A stretch of DNA of 64,000 nt from Odoribacter sp. AF15-53 (GTDB lineage Bacteria > Bacteroidota > Bacteroidia > Bacteroidales > Marinifilaceae): NCBI RefSeq assembly GCF_003479425.1, contig NZ_QUHC01000001.1:744001-808000 (forward strand). Direction: 5' to 3'. This document shows positions 50,818 through 60,170 of the stretch, piece after piece. The notes under the pieces are model-generated. The model saw nothing but the letters and a program-made list of their open reading frames with translations, was not told where the DNA came from and made no database searches. The position numbers were made by a program, and so were the translations under genes. The number at the start of each line of letters is the position of its first letter. The first letter of the stretch is position 1.

Positions 50818-52380
50818 ATGAAGAATTGTATATATGTAGTTTTGTTATTGTTCTTTTTTAGCTCGTGTGACTCTTTTTTGGAAGAGTATTCACAGGATTT
50901 GACTTACGCGAAAACAGCGAGTGATCTGGACGAATTGTTGATCGGGGATGGATATATGAAAATCACGGAAAATTCGGTGATCGGATTGGGGAGTACGGAT
51001 GGATATTATTTCCCTTGGATACATGTGATGGATGATGATATTACACAGGTAGAAACAGGGTGGAATGCTGATGGTTCTGCTTTTACGGCTCTTGCGAATT
51101 TTTATCTTTGGGCGGAGTATCCTTACATGCAGGAAGGTGAGGAGGTCAGTGATGGAGATTGGAAACGTTTGTATAAGCATATCAGTTCGTTGAATGTCAT
51201 TCTTTCTAAAACAGAAACGATTAATGATCAGCCGGAAGAGATCGAACGCATTAAAGGGGAGTGTTATTTTTTGCGGGGTGTGTATTATTTTTATTTGGCG
51301 AATATTTATGCTAAGCCTTACTCGAAGTCAACGGCTTCGACTGATTTAGGTGTTCCGTTGAAGACCACGGAGTATATAGAAGATGTTTATTTCCAACGTA
51401 ATACATTGGAAGAGACGTATGATCGTATCGTGGATGATCTTACCACGGCAGCCCGGTTGTTGAAAGGGAAGGAACATAAGACGGTGTATCGTGCCGGTTT
51501 TCATGCGGCACATGCTTTTTTGAGTCGGGTGTACCTGTACATGGAGGAGTACGAGAAAGTACTTTTGTCAGTTGATACCGTACTTCAAGGCGGGTATGCT
51601 TTATTGGATTATAATGAACGATTGGCATTGGTGAATCCGGGGCAAGGGGGAACGATAAGTAAAGAGGTTAGCGTTACTTACAAGGATTCTCCGGAGACGA
51701 TTTTTTCTCAAGGTGGGAATTGTTTTGCTTCTTCCACGGGGGGAATGATGAGTATGTATAATTTTAGTGTTTCGGAGGATTTACTGGAAATGTTCAATCG
51801 GGAACCCGGAAATGATTTGAGATTCGGTTCTTGGTTGGGGGTGTATAAAGATCCGAATAATCCCTCTTACTGGGTGGAAAAATTGGCGGACGAGCGTGAA
51901 GATGGTGTCGTGTCGTCCGAGTGTTTGGTGCGTTTACCCGAGATTTTATTGAATAAGGCAGAAGCTTTAGCTATGCTTTCGCGTGAGGATGAGGTGATGA
52001 ATGTGATCGAAGAGTTGAGAAGTAAACGGATGAAACAGGATACTTATGTTGCTTTGGATAGGAGGACGGGCGAGAAATTAATAGAATTGATTCGTGATGA
52101 ACGCCGTCGGGAACTTTGTTTCGAGGGGCATCGTTGGTTTGATTTACGACGTTATGCCGTAAATACCAAGTATCCATATACTAAAAAAATTATTCATGAT
52201 CAGTATTTTTATAGTTCAACGACGTGGACACGAGAATATTTGGGGAGTTACGAGTTGAAAGAGTATAATTCGGAGCCTGCTTACGTGATCCCGATCCCGC
52301 GGTCGGTGATTGAATTTAACAAGGGAAACATGGTAGATAACGCGACTCGCCCGCAGAGAGAGATGTTTAAACGTTTTTAA
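50818..52380 (+). CDS. SusD/RagB-family surface lipoprotein (module D)
   Basis: 520 residues, lipoprotein Cys17 (FFSSC). Conserved helix IKGECYFLRGVYYFYLANIYA and end ELIRDERRRELCFEGHRWFDLRRY are classic RagB/SusD motifs, nearer to the RagB type than the other SusD copies here. Starts 12 bases after SusC. Confidence 0.95.
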   Translation: MKNCIYVVLLLFFFSSCDSFLEEYSQDLTYAKTASDLDELLIGDGYMKITENSVIGLGSTDGYYFPWIHVMDDDITQVETGWNADGSAFTALANFYLWAEYPYMQEGEEVSDGDWKRLYKHISSLNVILSKTETINDQPEEIERIKGECYFLRGVYYFYLANIYAKPYSKSTASTDLGVPLKTTEYIEDVYFQRNTLEETYDRIVDDLTTAARLLKGKEHKTVYRAGFHAAHAFLSRVYLYMEEYEKVLLSVDTVLQGGYALLDYNERLALVNPGQGGTISKEVSVTYKDSPETIFSQGGNCFASSTGGMMSMYNFSVSEDLLEMFNREPGNDLRFGSWLGVYKDPNNPSYWVEKLADEREDGVVSSECLVRLPEILLNKAEALAMLSREDEVMNVIEELRSKRMKQDTYVALDRRTGEKLIELIRDERRRELCFEGHRWFDLRRYAVNTKYPYTKKIIHDQYFYSSTTWTREYLGSYELKEYNSEPAYVIPIPRSVIEFNKGNMVDNATRPQREMFKRF

Positions 52381-52391
52381 TTTTAGAGAAT

Positions 52392-53351
52392 ATGAAATAT
52401 TATATATTGCTTTTGGGAATATTGTTTTTTATCACCGGATGTGATAAAGAAAATGATTTGGAACCTTCGTTTCTTGAAAAGGAGTGGTTCAAGCTTCAGG
52501 ATAATCCCGATGATAGGGTACAGCATGCCGCTTACGAGGTGTATGTTACTTGGGGAATCCCGGTCTTTTGCAATGACACAATTGGGAGCGAGGATCGAGG
52601 ATCGGATCATTACGGCAACCCGATCGTGTATTATAAGGTGTTGGATTTGAACTATAACCTGAATAACCCGTCAAATATAAATAATATTCAATCCAAGCAT
52701 ATTTCGTTAATTCGGGAGGATGCGGATAAATTGGCGGGAATAGAGTTCGTGGATAAGATCTTTTTCCCCGCGGTGCCGGAAGTTTTTCATATACAGTCCA
52801 TTCTTTTGCTGGATTCTATATATGAAGAGCAATATGGAAATAAGACATTGAAAAAAATGCATCAGGCGATGGAAACTTTGGCTATTGCCGATATTCCTCT
52901 TATTGCTGGAATGTCGCACGAGGAGAAGGTGGAAAGGGTAAATGAGCTTGTTACTTTCCTGTCAATTAATTATCTGGCCAAAAATCCGGTAGCCGAGCTT
53001 GAAACTTTCAAACGAGTAAGTTATGATCCTGCTACTCAACGAAGTTATTATGGAATGATGGTACGGAAGCCTCTATATCCAGGATATATATGTTTGGAAC
53101 CAGCACGTTGGGAAGTATACGGTTTCTTGGATTATTCTCGTTCTAATTATCCTTACGTGACGGATCCTGATATTACTAATTGGCGTTATCAGATTGTGAC
53201 GGAAGATGAAGATGTTGAAGATTTTATCATGGCCGTGGTTTCGTATAGTAAACGTGATTTTGAAGCGGCGTATGCCGAGTATCCCAAAGTATTGGAGAAG
53301 TTCGAAATTATGCGTGGTATTATGGAATCAATAGGAGTGGAATTGAAGTAA
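52392..53351 (+). CDS. SusCD-associated lipoprotein of unknown function (module D)
   Basis: 319 residues, lipoprotein Cys17 (FITGC) followed by DKEND, an acid surface-export signal. I do not recognise the family with confidence. The order VYVTWGIPVFCND ... LAGIEFVDKIFFPAVPEVFHI is loosely like the putative zinc-binding metallopeptidase lipoproteins that often follow SusD, but there is no HExxH; the matching region reads KMHQAMETLAI. It may be an inactive relative or an unrelated binding protein. Located between SusD (11 bases) and the TlpA-like gene (3 bases). Confidence 0.6.
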   Translation: MKYYILLLGILFFITGCDKENDLEPSFLEKEWFKLQDNPDDRVQHAAYEVYVTWGIPVFCNDTIGSEDRGSDHYGNPIVYYKVLDLNYNLNNPSNINNIQSKHISLIREDADKLAGIEFVDKIFFPAVPEVFHIQSILLLDSIYEEQYGNKTLKKMHQAMETLAIADIPLIAGMSHEEKVERVNELVTFLSINYLAKNPVAELETFKRVSYDPATQRSYYGMMVRKPLYPGYICLEPARWEVYGFLDYSRSNYPYVTDPDITNWRYQIVTEDEDVEDFIMAVVSYSKRDFEAAYAEYPKVLEKFEIMRGIMESIGVELK

Positions 53352-53354
53352 GTT

Positions 53355-54731
53355 ATGATAAGAATTGGTTTAAAGAAGATTCTTGGGGGATTTGTCGGGA
53401 TATTGTGTGTGTTACCTTCCTTTTCGCAGAATGCGAAGGTGATTATTAAACCACACCCGGTATTTCAACGTTACCCGGTAGAATTGATCAAGGAGACAAA
53501 GTACGACATGATCGAGTTCAATCGGGTGATTCCGGGCGATTCGCTTATCTTTTCGTTGGAAATAACTGATCCGGAGGGGGAATATTACAAGCTGTACGAT
53601 TGGGGTGCTTTGAATGTGTTTGTTAAACCGGGTAGCGTGATCGTTATTGATTATAATGATAGAGACCGGACGAAGACGAGATTTTCTGGTGATCTGGCGA
53701 AAGAAAATGCATGGCTAAATCAATCTTGGTTTTTAGAATTCCAGATGCTATACCCGGGAAAAATAACCTTCCCGATAGTTTATAAGGATTACAGAAAACG
53801 GGTATTTGTTAATGCCGATTCATTAAAACGAGTCGTGAAAGGTATATCTTGTTCGGAAAAATTCGTGAGTGACTGTCAACGTCGAATTGATTTTATGGTG
53901 ATTGGTACGCTACAGAATTATTACCGGATTTCAGCACAGAATATGCAACGAGAATCTACTCCCGCGGATTTCGAGTCATGGAATCGAAATTTTAAACTTG
54001 CTTTTTCAAAGAAATTCTTAAAAGATGCTTACCGGATATGCAAACGCCATAAAGAACAGGATGTGTTGCAATACCGGCAGACAAGTCAGGCACTTATGGG
54101 GATTGTTTACGAGATAGATCCGGAGTTTGCCAAACGAACGGGGTATTCTCTTTTTGAAGAAGAATATACTTTGATGCAAGTGTTGAATGATGTGACTCGT
54201 TTATACAGTCCTGAACTTTTGGAAATTCAAGGGAAAGTGAAAGATTCTGTTGTGTTGCGTGTCATAAACGGGCAGATTAAGGAGAAACGTAATCTTTTAA
54301 CAGGGGCGGAAGTGACGGATTGCGAGTTTAAAGATATGGATGGAAACGTGCATAAATTATCAGATTATAAAGGTATACCCATGTATATTGATGTGTGGGC
54401 AACCTGGTGTAATCCTTGCAAAGCGTTGTCTCCGAATTTCCATGAATTGGCAGATGAATATACCGGGAAAAATATAAAATTTATTGCTATTTCTTTGGAT
54501 AAGAAAATTACCCCTTGGTTGAACTATTTGAAACAACACGATCATTCGGAAAATGTTCTGGAGTTGCATACCGGGAAAAGGGATTTTGCAAATAGTTACC
54601 AGATCAATGGAATTCCTCGGTTTATTTTGATTGATAGAGATTTCAAGATACGAATGGCATTTGCTTATAAGCCGATAGAATCTTCCATGAAAGAGTTGAA
54701 AATACTGTTAGATCAATTATCACGGGAATAG
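53355..54731 (+). CDS. TlpA-like thioredoxin-fold protein (module D)
   Basis: 458 residues with a signal peptide (ILGGFVGILCVLPSFSQ). The first ~310 residues hold a DUF4369-like beta region and a helical linker; the C-terminal ~140 are a TlpA/ResA thioredoxin domain with DVWATWCNPCKA (Cys352, Cys355) and the cis-proline loop NGIPRFILID. Periplasmic thiol-disulfide chemistry is expected. Its place as last gene of a SusCD operon suggests it reduces or protects disulfides in the imported material or in its partner proteins. Confidence 0.9.
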   Translation: MIRIGLKKILGGFVGILCVLPSFSQNAKVIIKPHPVFQRYPVELIKETKYDMIEFNRVIPGDSLIFSLEITDPEGEYYKLYDWGALNVFVKPGSVIVIDYNDRDRTKTRFSGDLAKENAWLNQSWFLEFQMLYPGKITFPIVYKDYRKRVFVNADSLKRVVKGISCSEKFVSDCQRRIDFMVIGTLQNYYRISAQNMQRESTPADFESWNRNFKLAFSKKFLKDAYRICKRHKEQDVLQYRQTSQALMGIVYEIDPEFAKRTGYSLFEEEYTLMQVLNDVTRLYSPELLEIQGKVKDSVVLRVINGQIKEKRNLLTGAEVTDCEFKDMDGNVHKLSDYKGIPMYIDVWATWCNPCKALSPNFHELADEYTGKNIKFIAISLDKKITPWLNYLKQHDHSENVLELHTGKRDFANSYQINGIPRFILIDRDFKIRMAFAYKPIESSMKELKILLDQLSRE

Positions 54732-54759
54732 TATTACTTTTAGTAAATTGGTGCGTGTG

Positions 54760-54804
54760 AATTCCGGGTTGCTTGCATGTAAGAATTGTAAGTAACTCGG
54801 AATT
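54760..54804 (+). terminator. Terminator after module D
   Basis: AATTCCGGGTT (54760-54770) pairs with AACTCGGAATT (54794-54804), 11 pairs with one G-U, followed by TGTTTT and more T-rich sequence. Confidence 0.7.
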
Positions 54805-54853
54805 TGTTTTAATTTTTATTCTTTAGGTGTATCAGAAGTAATATTTTATCTTT

Positions 54854-54861
54854 TATATTTG
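54854..54861 (+). promoter_or_regulatory. -7 box for the module E sigma gene
   Basis: TATATTTG, a full match to TAnnTTTG, 16 bases before the ATG at 54878. No clear -33 box. Confidence 0.5.
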
Positions 54862-54877
54862 CATAAAGAAAATATAC

Positions 54878-55477
54878 ATGGTCGTGGATTATTCAGAAGA
54901 TAAAGAGTTGTTGACGTTGTTGAGACGTGGTGAGATTTCTGCATTTGTAGATATATATACCACGTATTTTGACTCTTTATTGAATTATGCCGATCGTTTG
55001 TTGAATGACATGGAGGCTGCCCGGGATGTGGTTCAGCAGGTGTATTACAAGATATGGGAAAACCGGGAGGCTTTGAATATTTCTCTTTCCGTCAAGGCTT
55101 ATCTTTTCAAGTCGGTGTATCATGGATGTTTGAATACGTTGGCCCACCAGAAGAATATTCAGAAGTACGAGCGGGAACAATTATCCGATGTCTATTTTTC
55201 AACCGTCATACAGTCTCCGGAGGCTGAGATTGCTTTGTGGAAATCCGATATCGAACAGGCTATTCAAGATGCGATTGCCACTTTACCGGAGAAATGCCGG
55301 GAGGTTTTCATGATGAGTAAAATAGATGGCTTGAAAAATCGGGAGATTGCGGAGAAATTAAATATTTCGGAAAAAACAGTTGAACGCCATATGTCCATCG
55401 CTTTGAGAAAGTTACGGGATGAGTTAGATTGGGTGTTGCAAATTATTTTATTTTTTTCAGTATCTCATTGGGGGTAA
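54878..55477 (+). CDS. ECF RNA polymerase sigma factor (module E)
   Basis: 199 residues. Region 2 ~20-88 (AFVDIYTTYFDSLLNYADRL, DVVQQVYYKIWENREA) and region 4 ~130-182 (LPEKCREVFMMSKIDGLKNRE, IAEKLNISEKTVERHM). Very similar to the module F sigma (shared YFSTV, SPEAE, KCRE, DGLKNREIA), so the two arose by duplication and might even share promoters. FecR follows 40 bases later. Confidence 0.93.
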   Translation: MVVDYSEDKELLTLLRRGEISAFVDIYTTYFDSLLNYADRLLNDMEAARDVVQQVYYKIWENREALNISLSVKAYLFKSVYHGCLNTLAHQKNIQKYEREQLSDVYFSTVIQSPEAEIALWKSDIEQAIQDAIATLPEKCREVFMMSKIDGLKNREIAEKLNISEKTVERHMSIALRKLRDELDWVLQIILFFSVSHWG

Positions 55478-55517
55478 AGTTTTTTTTAACTGTCTTTAGT
55501 GTATAAAAGCACAAAAG

Positions 55518-56690
55518 ATGAGTGATGAAACTTTCAATATAGAAGAATTACTGGTTCGGATATTGGCGAATCGGGCGAGTCAAGAAGAAATTCTATATTT
55601 CTCGAAATGGATAGAAGAGGGGGAGAACCAGGTATATTTCGAGAAGTTGAAGAAGTTATGGAATCTTTCAGCCGGTGGACATGCCAATCAGGATATGCTT
55701 ATCGCGGGGGTGAAGGATTACTATCGTTTCATGGAGAATACTTTAAAACCCAAGCGACGGCTGAGGTTGATCCGGCGAATCGCTTCCGTGGCGGCCGTGG
55801 TTGCGGTGGCCTTAACTTCTGTTTTATGGTTCAGTCGAACTCGGGAAAATACTCCGGTAAAATTGAAGAACGAGATTTGCCAAACGGGAGGGATTATATT
55901 GAGGCTGGCAGATAATAAAGAGGTTAACGTGCTTGATGATTCATTGCAATTAACCGGGGGAACGGGAGGGAGCGTGAGAATTAATAGGACGAATCAACGG
56001 GAGATCGTGTACGAGATAAAAGACTCTTTAGAAATGACAGGGGAAATGGAACTGGCGTATAACCAGATTATAGTTCCCGTGGGAGAACGTTTCTCTGTCC
56101 GGTTGTCCGACGGGACGAAAGCATGGATTAACTCCGAGAGTTCTTTGCGTTATCCGACGTATTTCGGTAAAGATTGCCGGGAAGTTGAGGCTCGTGGAAA
56201 TGTCTATTTTGAAGTAGCTAAGGATGCGACACGTCCTTTCGTTGTCGTGTCCCGGGAAATAAAGACGGAAGTATTGGGAACGCATTTTGAAGTAAACACG
56301 TATGGGGACAGGGGTGAAATAAGTGCCACGTTGGTAGAAGGGAAAGTACGGGTGAGCGTGGGAAGTCGTTCTGTTATTATAGAACCGGATCAACAGTTCA
56401 TTTTCAACACGAAGAACGGGTGTATTAATGTTGTGAAGGTGGATGCGCTTAATAAAGTGAGATGGAAAGATGGAATTCTCGTGATAGATAACGAACAGTT
56501 TGATGATGTGGTTTGGAAGTTGGAGCGTTGGTACGGTGTTTCTATCGTGAATGAAACAGGACTTGTTTTTAATCAATCGTTTAGCGGGGAGTTTGACCGG
56601 GAAGATATTCAAGCAGCTATAGCGGCCGTGTGTGTGAATTTGAATATAACTTATACTATTGATAAGGACAGAATTATTCTTAAAAGATAA
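55518..56690 (+). CDS. FecR-family anti-sigma factor (module E)
   Basis: 390 residues: cytoplasmic part ~1-85, membrane segment ~87-105 (RIASVAAVVAVALTSVLWF), FecR domain (IIVPVGERFSVRLSDGTKAWINSES; ARGNVYFEVA; VLGTHFEVNTYGD) and C-terminal DUF4974-like part (FDDVVWKLERWYGVSI). Close to the FecR of module F. Confidence 0.93.
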   Translation: MSDETFNIEELLVRILANRASQEEILYFSKWIEEGENQVYFEKLKKLWNLSAGGHANQDMLIAGVKDYYRFMENTLKPKRRLRLIRRIASVAAVVAVALTSVLWFSRTRENTPVKLKNEICQTGGIILRLADNKEVNVLDDSLQLTGGTGGSVRINRTNQREIVYEIKDSLEMTGEMELAYNQIIVPVGERFSVRLSDGTKAWINSESSLRYPTYFGKDCREVEARGNVYFEVAKDATRPFVVVSREIKTEVLGTHFEVNTYGDRGEISATLVEGKVRVSVGSRSVIIEPDQQFIFNTKNGCINVVKVDALNKVRWKDGILVIDNEQFDDVVWKLERWYGVSIVNETGLVFNQSFSGEFDREDIQAAIAAVCVNLNITYTIDKDRIILKR

Positions 56691-56693
56691 CAA

Positions 56694-56736
56694 AAGGAGC
56701 ATCCCTTCGTGCGACCAACACTTTTAAATGCTCCTT
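56694..56736 (+). promoter_or_regulatory. Leader hairpin before SusC E
   Basis: AAGGAGCAT (56694-56702) pairs perfectly with ATGCTCCTT (56728-56736). The loop holds TGCGACCAA (56710-56718), as in the hairpin at 24351-24395, although the stems differ. Confidence 0.5.
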
Positions 56737-56777
56737 GCGTTAAGCTTTGCTTATTATAAACTTAACATGACAAAATT

Positions 56778-59700
56778 ATGAAAAAAAACAAGTATTCATT
56801 GTCTTTGTCATTAAAATTTCTCACGAGAGTAGTTTTATTGACCATTATGGGGACAAGTTTCTTATGCTTTTCGGTGAAAGGGGACCCGGTAGAGCCTCAA
56901 CGAGTCTCTTTAAACCTGAAAGATGTTTCTCTCTCCGTGTTGTTCCAGGAGATGAAGAAACAAACATCGTACAAGTTCTTTTACAATGACGTGCAAGTAA
57001 AAGATGTAGGCAATATCACGGTTGTGGCCAATAACGAGACGGTCGAGAGCGTGTTGGAACGTGTATTCCAGGGTAAAGAATACACGTACAGGATTTCGGG
57101 AGAACAAATTATCGTGGTTAAACGTCAGGAAACTAAAAAGTCCGTACAAGAGGTAGTTATCGAGGGGATTGTTTTGGAAAGAGATTCGATGCCCATTGTC
57201 GGGGCAACGGTCGTGTTGCAGGGAACAACGACTGGAGTTGCTACCGATGTAAGTGGTAAATTCAGATTAGTCGTTCCTTTGGATGATGAAATCTATATAG
57301 AGGTCTCTTTCCTGGGGATGAAAAAACAAGTTCACAAAGTTTTGGGTTTACCGAATCCTAAGCCGATGAGACTCGTGATGCAACCCGAAGCCATGGGGAT
57401 GGATGAAGTTATCGTGACCGGTTATGCCAATATTCGGAAAGAAAGTTTCACGGGGGCGGCCACGACGGTTACCAAGGAGGACATCCTGAAAATATCCCCG
57501 AGAAACGTTATCGACGTGCTGCAAGTATTCGATCCTTCTTTGCGGATGGTGAAGAATAACGAGATGGGTTCTAACCCGAACACGCTGCCCGAGTTCTATA
57601 TCCGGGGACGTACCGGGATGGATGGTGTAACTCAATTGGATCGGTTGGAAGCACAACAAGGCGGGAATATATCTCAATTCTCGTTGACAACGAATCCGAA
57701 TTTACCAATCTTTATTTTGGATGGTTACGAGGTGGAAGTACAGAAAATCTACGATATGGACCCGAACCGGATTGCCAGTATCACGATCCTGAAAGATGCC
57801 GCAGCTACGGCCATGTACGGTTCCCGTGCTTCAAATGGTGTGATCGTTATCGAAACGGTAACCCCGGAATTGGGTAAATTGCAGGTGTCTTACACGTTTA
57901 ACGCTTCACTGACGGCTCCGGATCTTTCTGATTACAACCTGATGAATGCGGAGGAGAAATTGCGGGCGGAAGTGTTATCCGGGTTATATGATCTTAGTTT
58001 GCCTAATGATGTTGAACAATATGCAATAAAAAAGAACTACATAACCAGTGGGGTAAATACAGATTGGATGGCTCAACCCCTCCAGAACCAGTTTAATCAT
58101 TCTCATAGTTTGTACGTATCCGGAGGTACGGAAGGGTTTCGATTCGGGAGTGATTTGAGTTATGCGCACGAGGGAGGTGTCATGAAAAAGTCTTATCGTG
58201 ATCGTATGAGTGTCGGAGTGTACGTGGATTATCGGGTAGGGAAATTACAAATCCGTGATAATGTGTCATATGACATATCCAGATCATCTGATTCTCCTTA
58301 TGGTTCGTTCAGTGACTATACAAGTCAACAACCTTATTATGCGATATATGATGAAGATGGTAAACTCAAGAAGCAATTGAATATCGGTGTACCAAATCCT
58401 CTTTATGAAGCAAGTTTGGGGAATTTTAGCCGGAGTGAATCTTACAATTTAACGAATAATTTGAGCCTTTATTGGTATATTAATGATCATCTTCAATTGC
58501 AAAGTCAATTTGCGATCACGAGGACTGAATCAGAAAGTAAAAAATTTACAGATCCCTTGTCAACAACTTATGGTTCAACAGACAGTGATCCTTTTTCTAG
58601 GGGTGATTTGTATGTCAACACCACGGACAACTTCAATTGGAATCTGAATGCTTTTTTGGCTTATAACAATTCTATCGGGAAGAATTATTTGAATCTTTCT
58701 TTCGGTATCAATGCTCAAGAGTCACAGAGCGGGAATTTGTCTTCTCATTACAGAGGATTTCCTTCTGCTGCTTTACACACGATAGGTCACGCGAAAGAGA
58801 TCGTGGAAAAGCCTTCAGGGGAAGATAACAAGACCCGGTTGATGGGTATTTTCTTTAGTGGAAATTATTCTTGGGATAATATCTTTTTAGCTGACGCGTC
58901 TATCCGTTTTGACGGTTCTTCCGAATTCGGTTCAGAATCGCAATGGGGATCTTTCTGGTCTTTTGGTGCTGGGATTAACGTACACAATTTCGAATTTATG
59001 CGGTCACTTCCATGGATTAATCAATTCAAGGTTCGTGGAACTTACGGGGCTACCGGTAAGGTGAACTATCCGCCTTATGCAGCCCGGGATATGTACAGCA
59101 TTCTATTTGATGATTGGTATTCTACTGGTATCGGTGCCACTTTGCAAGGAGTCGGAAATGAAAATTTAGTATGGGAGAAAACTAACTCAACGAATATCGG
59201 TTTTGATCTTAGTTTTTTCCAGAGCAAATACAATATAACTTTCTCGTGGTATAACCGTCAGACGGTGGATATGATCACGGATGTGACAATTCCGTCTTCT
59301 GCTGGTTTTACTTCTTACAAAGATAATATGGGAGAAACACGAAATCGAGGATACGAAATAAGTTTTAATGCTTCAATTATCAATCGTAAAGATTTCGGGG
59401 TAAATGCGTTTGTAAACTTTGCTCACAATGAGGGGAAATTGATGAAAATATCCGAGGCGTTGAAAGCGTATAATGAACGGGTGGATGATTATTTAACTTT
59501 GAGATATACTAGCTATGCTAATGCCGCGGATAAATCTCTTCCATTCTTGAAATACGAGGAAGGTGGTTCGCTAACAGCTATTTATGGGATGAAATCACTG
59601 GGGATTAATCCTGCCGATGGAGAAGAGTTGTTTGTAGATCGTTCCGGTAATGTTACTAGCGTGTGGTCATCTTCTCAACAACAAATTATAGGAAATACAG

Positions 59701-60158
59701 AACCTAAAGGGCAAGGGGCCTTCGGTATTAATATCCGGTGGAAACGTTTGACGTTGTACACGAGCTGTATGTATACTTTTGGAGCGCAAGAATATAATTC
59801 GACTTTGTTAAGTCACGTGGAATGTGTCGATTTGAGTAAATCCAATGCGGATAAGCGGGTGTTAAGCCAGCGTTGGCAGAAACCGGGGGATATTACTCCA
59901 TTGAAGAATATTGCTAATAGAAACCAAACAACTCAATCCACGTCTCGTTTCGTGCAGGATAATAACGAATTCAGTATAAATTCGATCTCGTTGTCTTATG
60001 ATTTCAATCCTGAGTGGGTAAGGCGAATTGGTTTGGATGTGCTCCGTTTGCAGGCTAGCACGAACGATTTGGCGACATTCTCCTCTATCAAACAGGAACG
60101 AGGTTTATCTTATCCGTTTGCTCGGACCTTTAATTTGGGTTTAAGTGTTAGTTTCTAA
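56778..60158 (+). CDS. SusC/RagA-family TonB-linked transporter with STN domain (module E)
   Basis: 1126 residues. Signal region (VVLLTIMGTSFLCFSVKG), STN (~45-115, VSLSVLFQEMKKQTSYKFFY), carboxypeptidase-like domain (~125-210, VLERDSMPIVGATVVLQG), plug (DEVIVTGYANIRKESFTGAA; FYIRGRTGM; PIFILDGYEV; TAMYGSRASNGVIVI) and barrel ending GLSVSF. TonB channel and likely signal transducer for the FecR/sigma pair upstream. Confidence 0.95.
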   Translation: MKKNKYSLSLSLKFLTRVVLLTIMGTSFLCFSVKGDPVEPQRVSLNLKDVSLSVLFQEMKKQTSYKFFYNDVQVKDVGNITVVANNETVESVLERVFQGKEYTYRISGEQIIVVKRQETKKSVQEVVIEGIVLERDSMPIVGATVVLQGTTTGVATDVSGKFRLVVPLDDEIYIEVSFLGMKKQVHKVLGLPNPKPMRLVMQPEAMGMDEVIVTGYANIRKESFTGAATTVTKEDILKISPRNVIDVLQVFDPSLRMVKNNEMGSNPNTLPEFYIRGRTGMDGVTQLDRLEAQQGGNISQFSLTTNPNLPIFILDGYEVEVQKIYDMDPNRIASITILKDAAATAMYGSRASNGVIVIETVTPELGKLQVSYTFNASLTAPDLSDYNLMNAEEKLRAEVLSGLYDLSLPNDVEQYAIKKNYITSGVNTDWMAQPLQNQFNHSHSLYVSGGTEGFRFGSDLSYAHEGGVMKKSYRDRMSVGVYVDYRVGKLQIRDNVSYDISRSSDSPYGSFSDYTSQQPYYAIYDEDGKLKKQLNIGVPNPLYEASLGNFSRSESYNLTNNLSLYWYINDHLQLQSQFAITRTESESKKFTDPLSTTYGSTDSDPFSRGDLYVNTTDNFNWNLNAFLAYNNSIGKNYLNLSFGINAQESQSGNLSSHYRGFPSAALHTIGHAKEIVEKPSGEDNKTRLMGIFFSGNYSWDNIFLADASIRFDGSSEFGSESQWGSFWSFGAGINVHNFEFMRSLPWINQFKVRGTYGATGKVNYPPYAARDMYSILFDDWYSTGIGATLQGVGNENLVWEKTNSTNIGFDLSFFQSKYNITFSWYNRQTVDMITDVTIPSSAGFTSYKDNMGETRNRGYEISFNASIINRKDFGVNAFVNFAHNEGKLMKISEALKAYNERVDDYLTLRYTSYANAADKSLPFLKYEEGGSLTAIYGMKSLGINPADGEELFVDRSGNVTSVWSSSQQQIIGNTEPKGQGAFGINIRWKRLTLYTSCMYTFGAQEYNSTLLSHVECVDLSKSNADKRVLSQRWQKPGDITPLKNIANRNQTTQSTSRFVQDNNEFSINSISLSYDFNPEWVRRIGLDVLRLQASTNDLATFSSIKQERGLSYPFARTFNLGLSVSF

Positions 60159-60170
60159 AATCATTTACTT

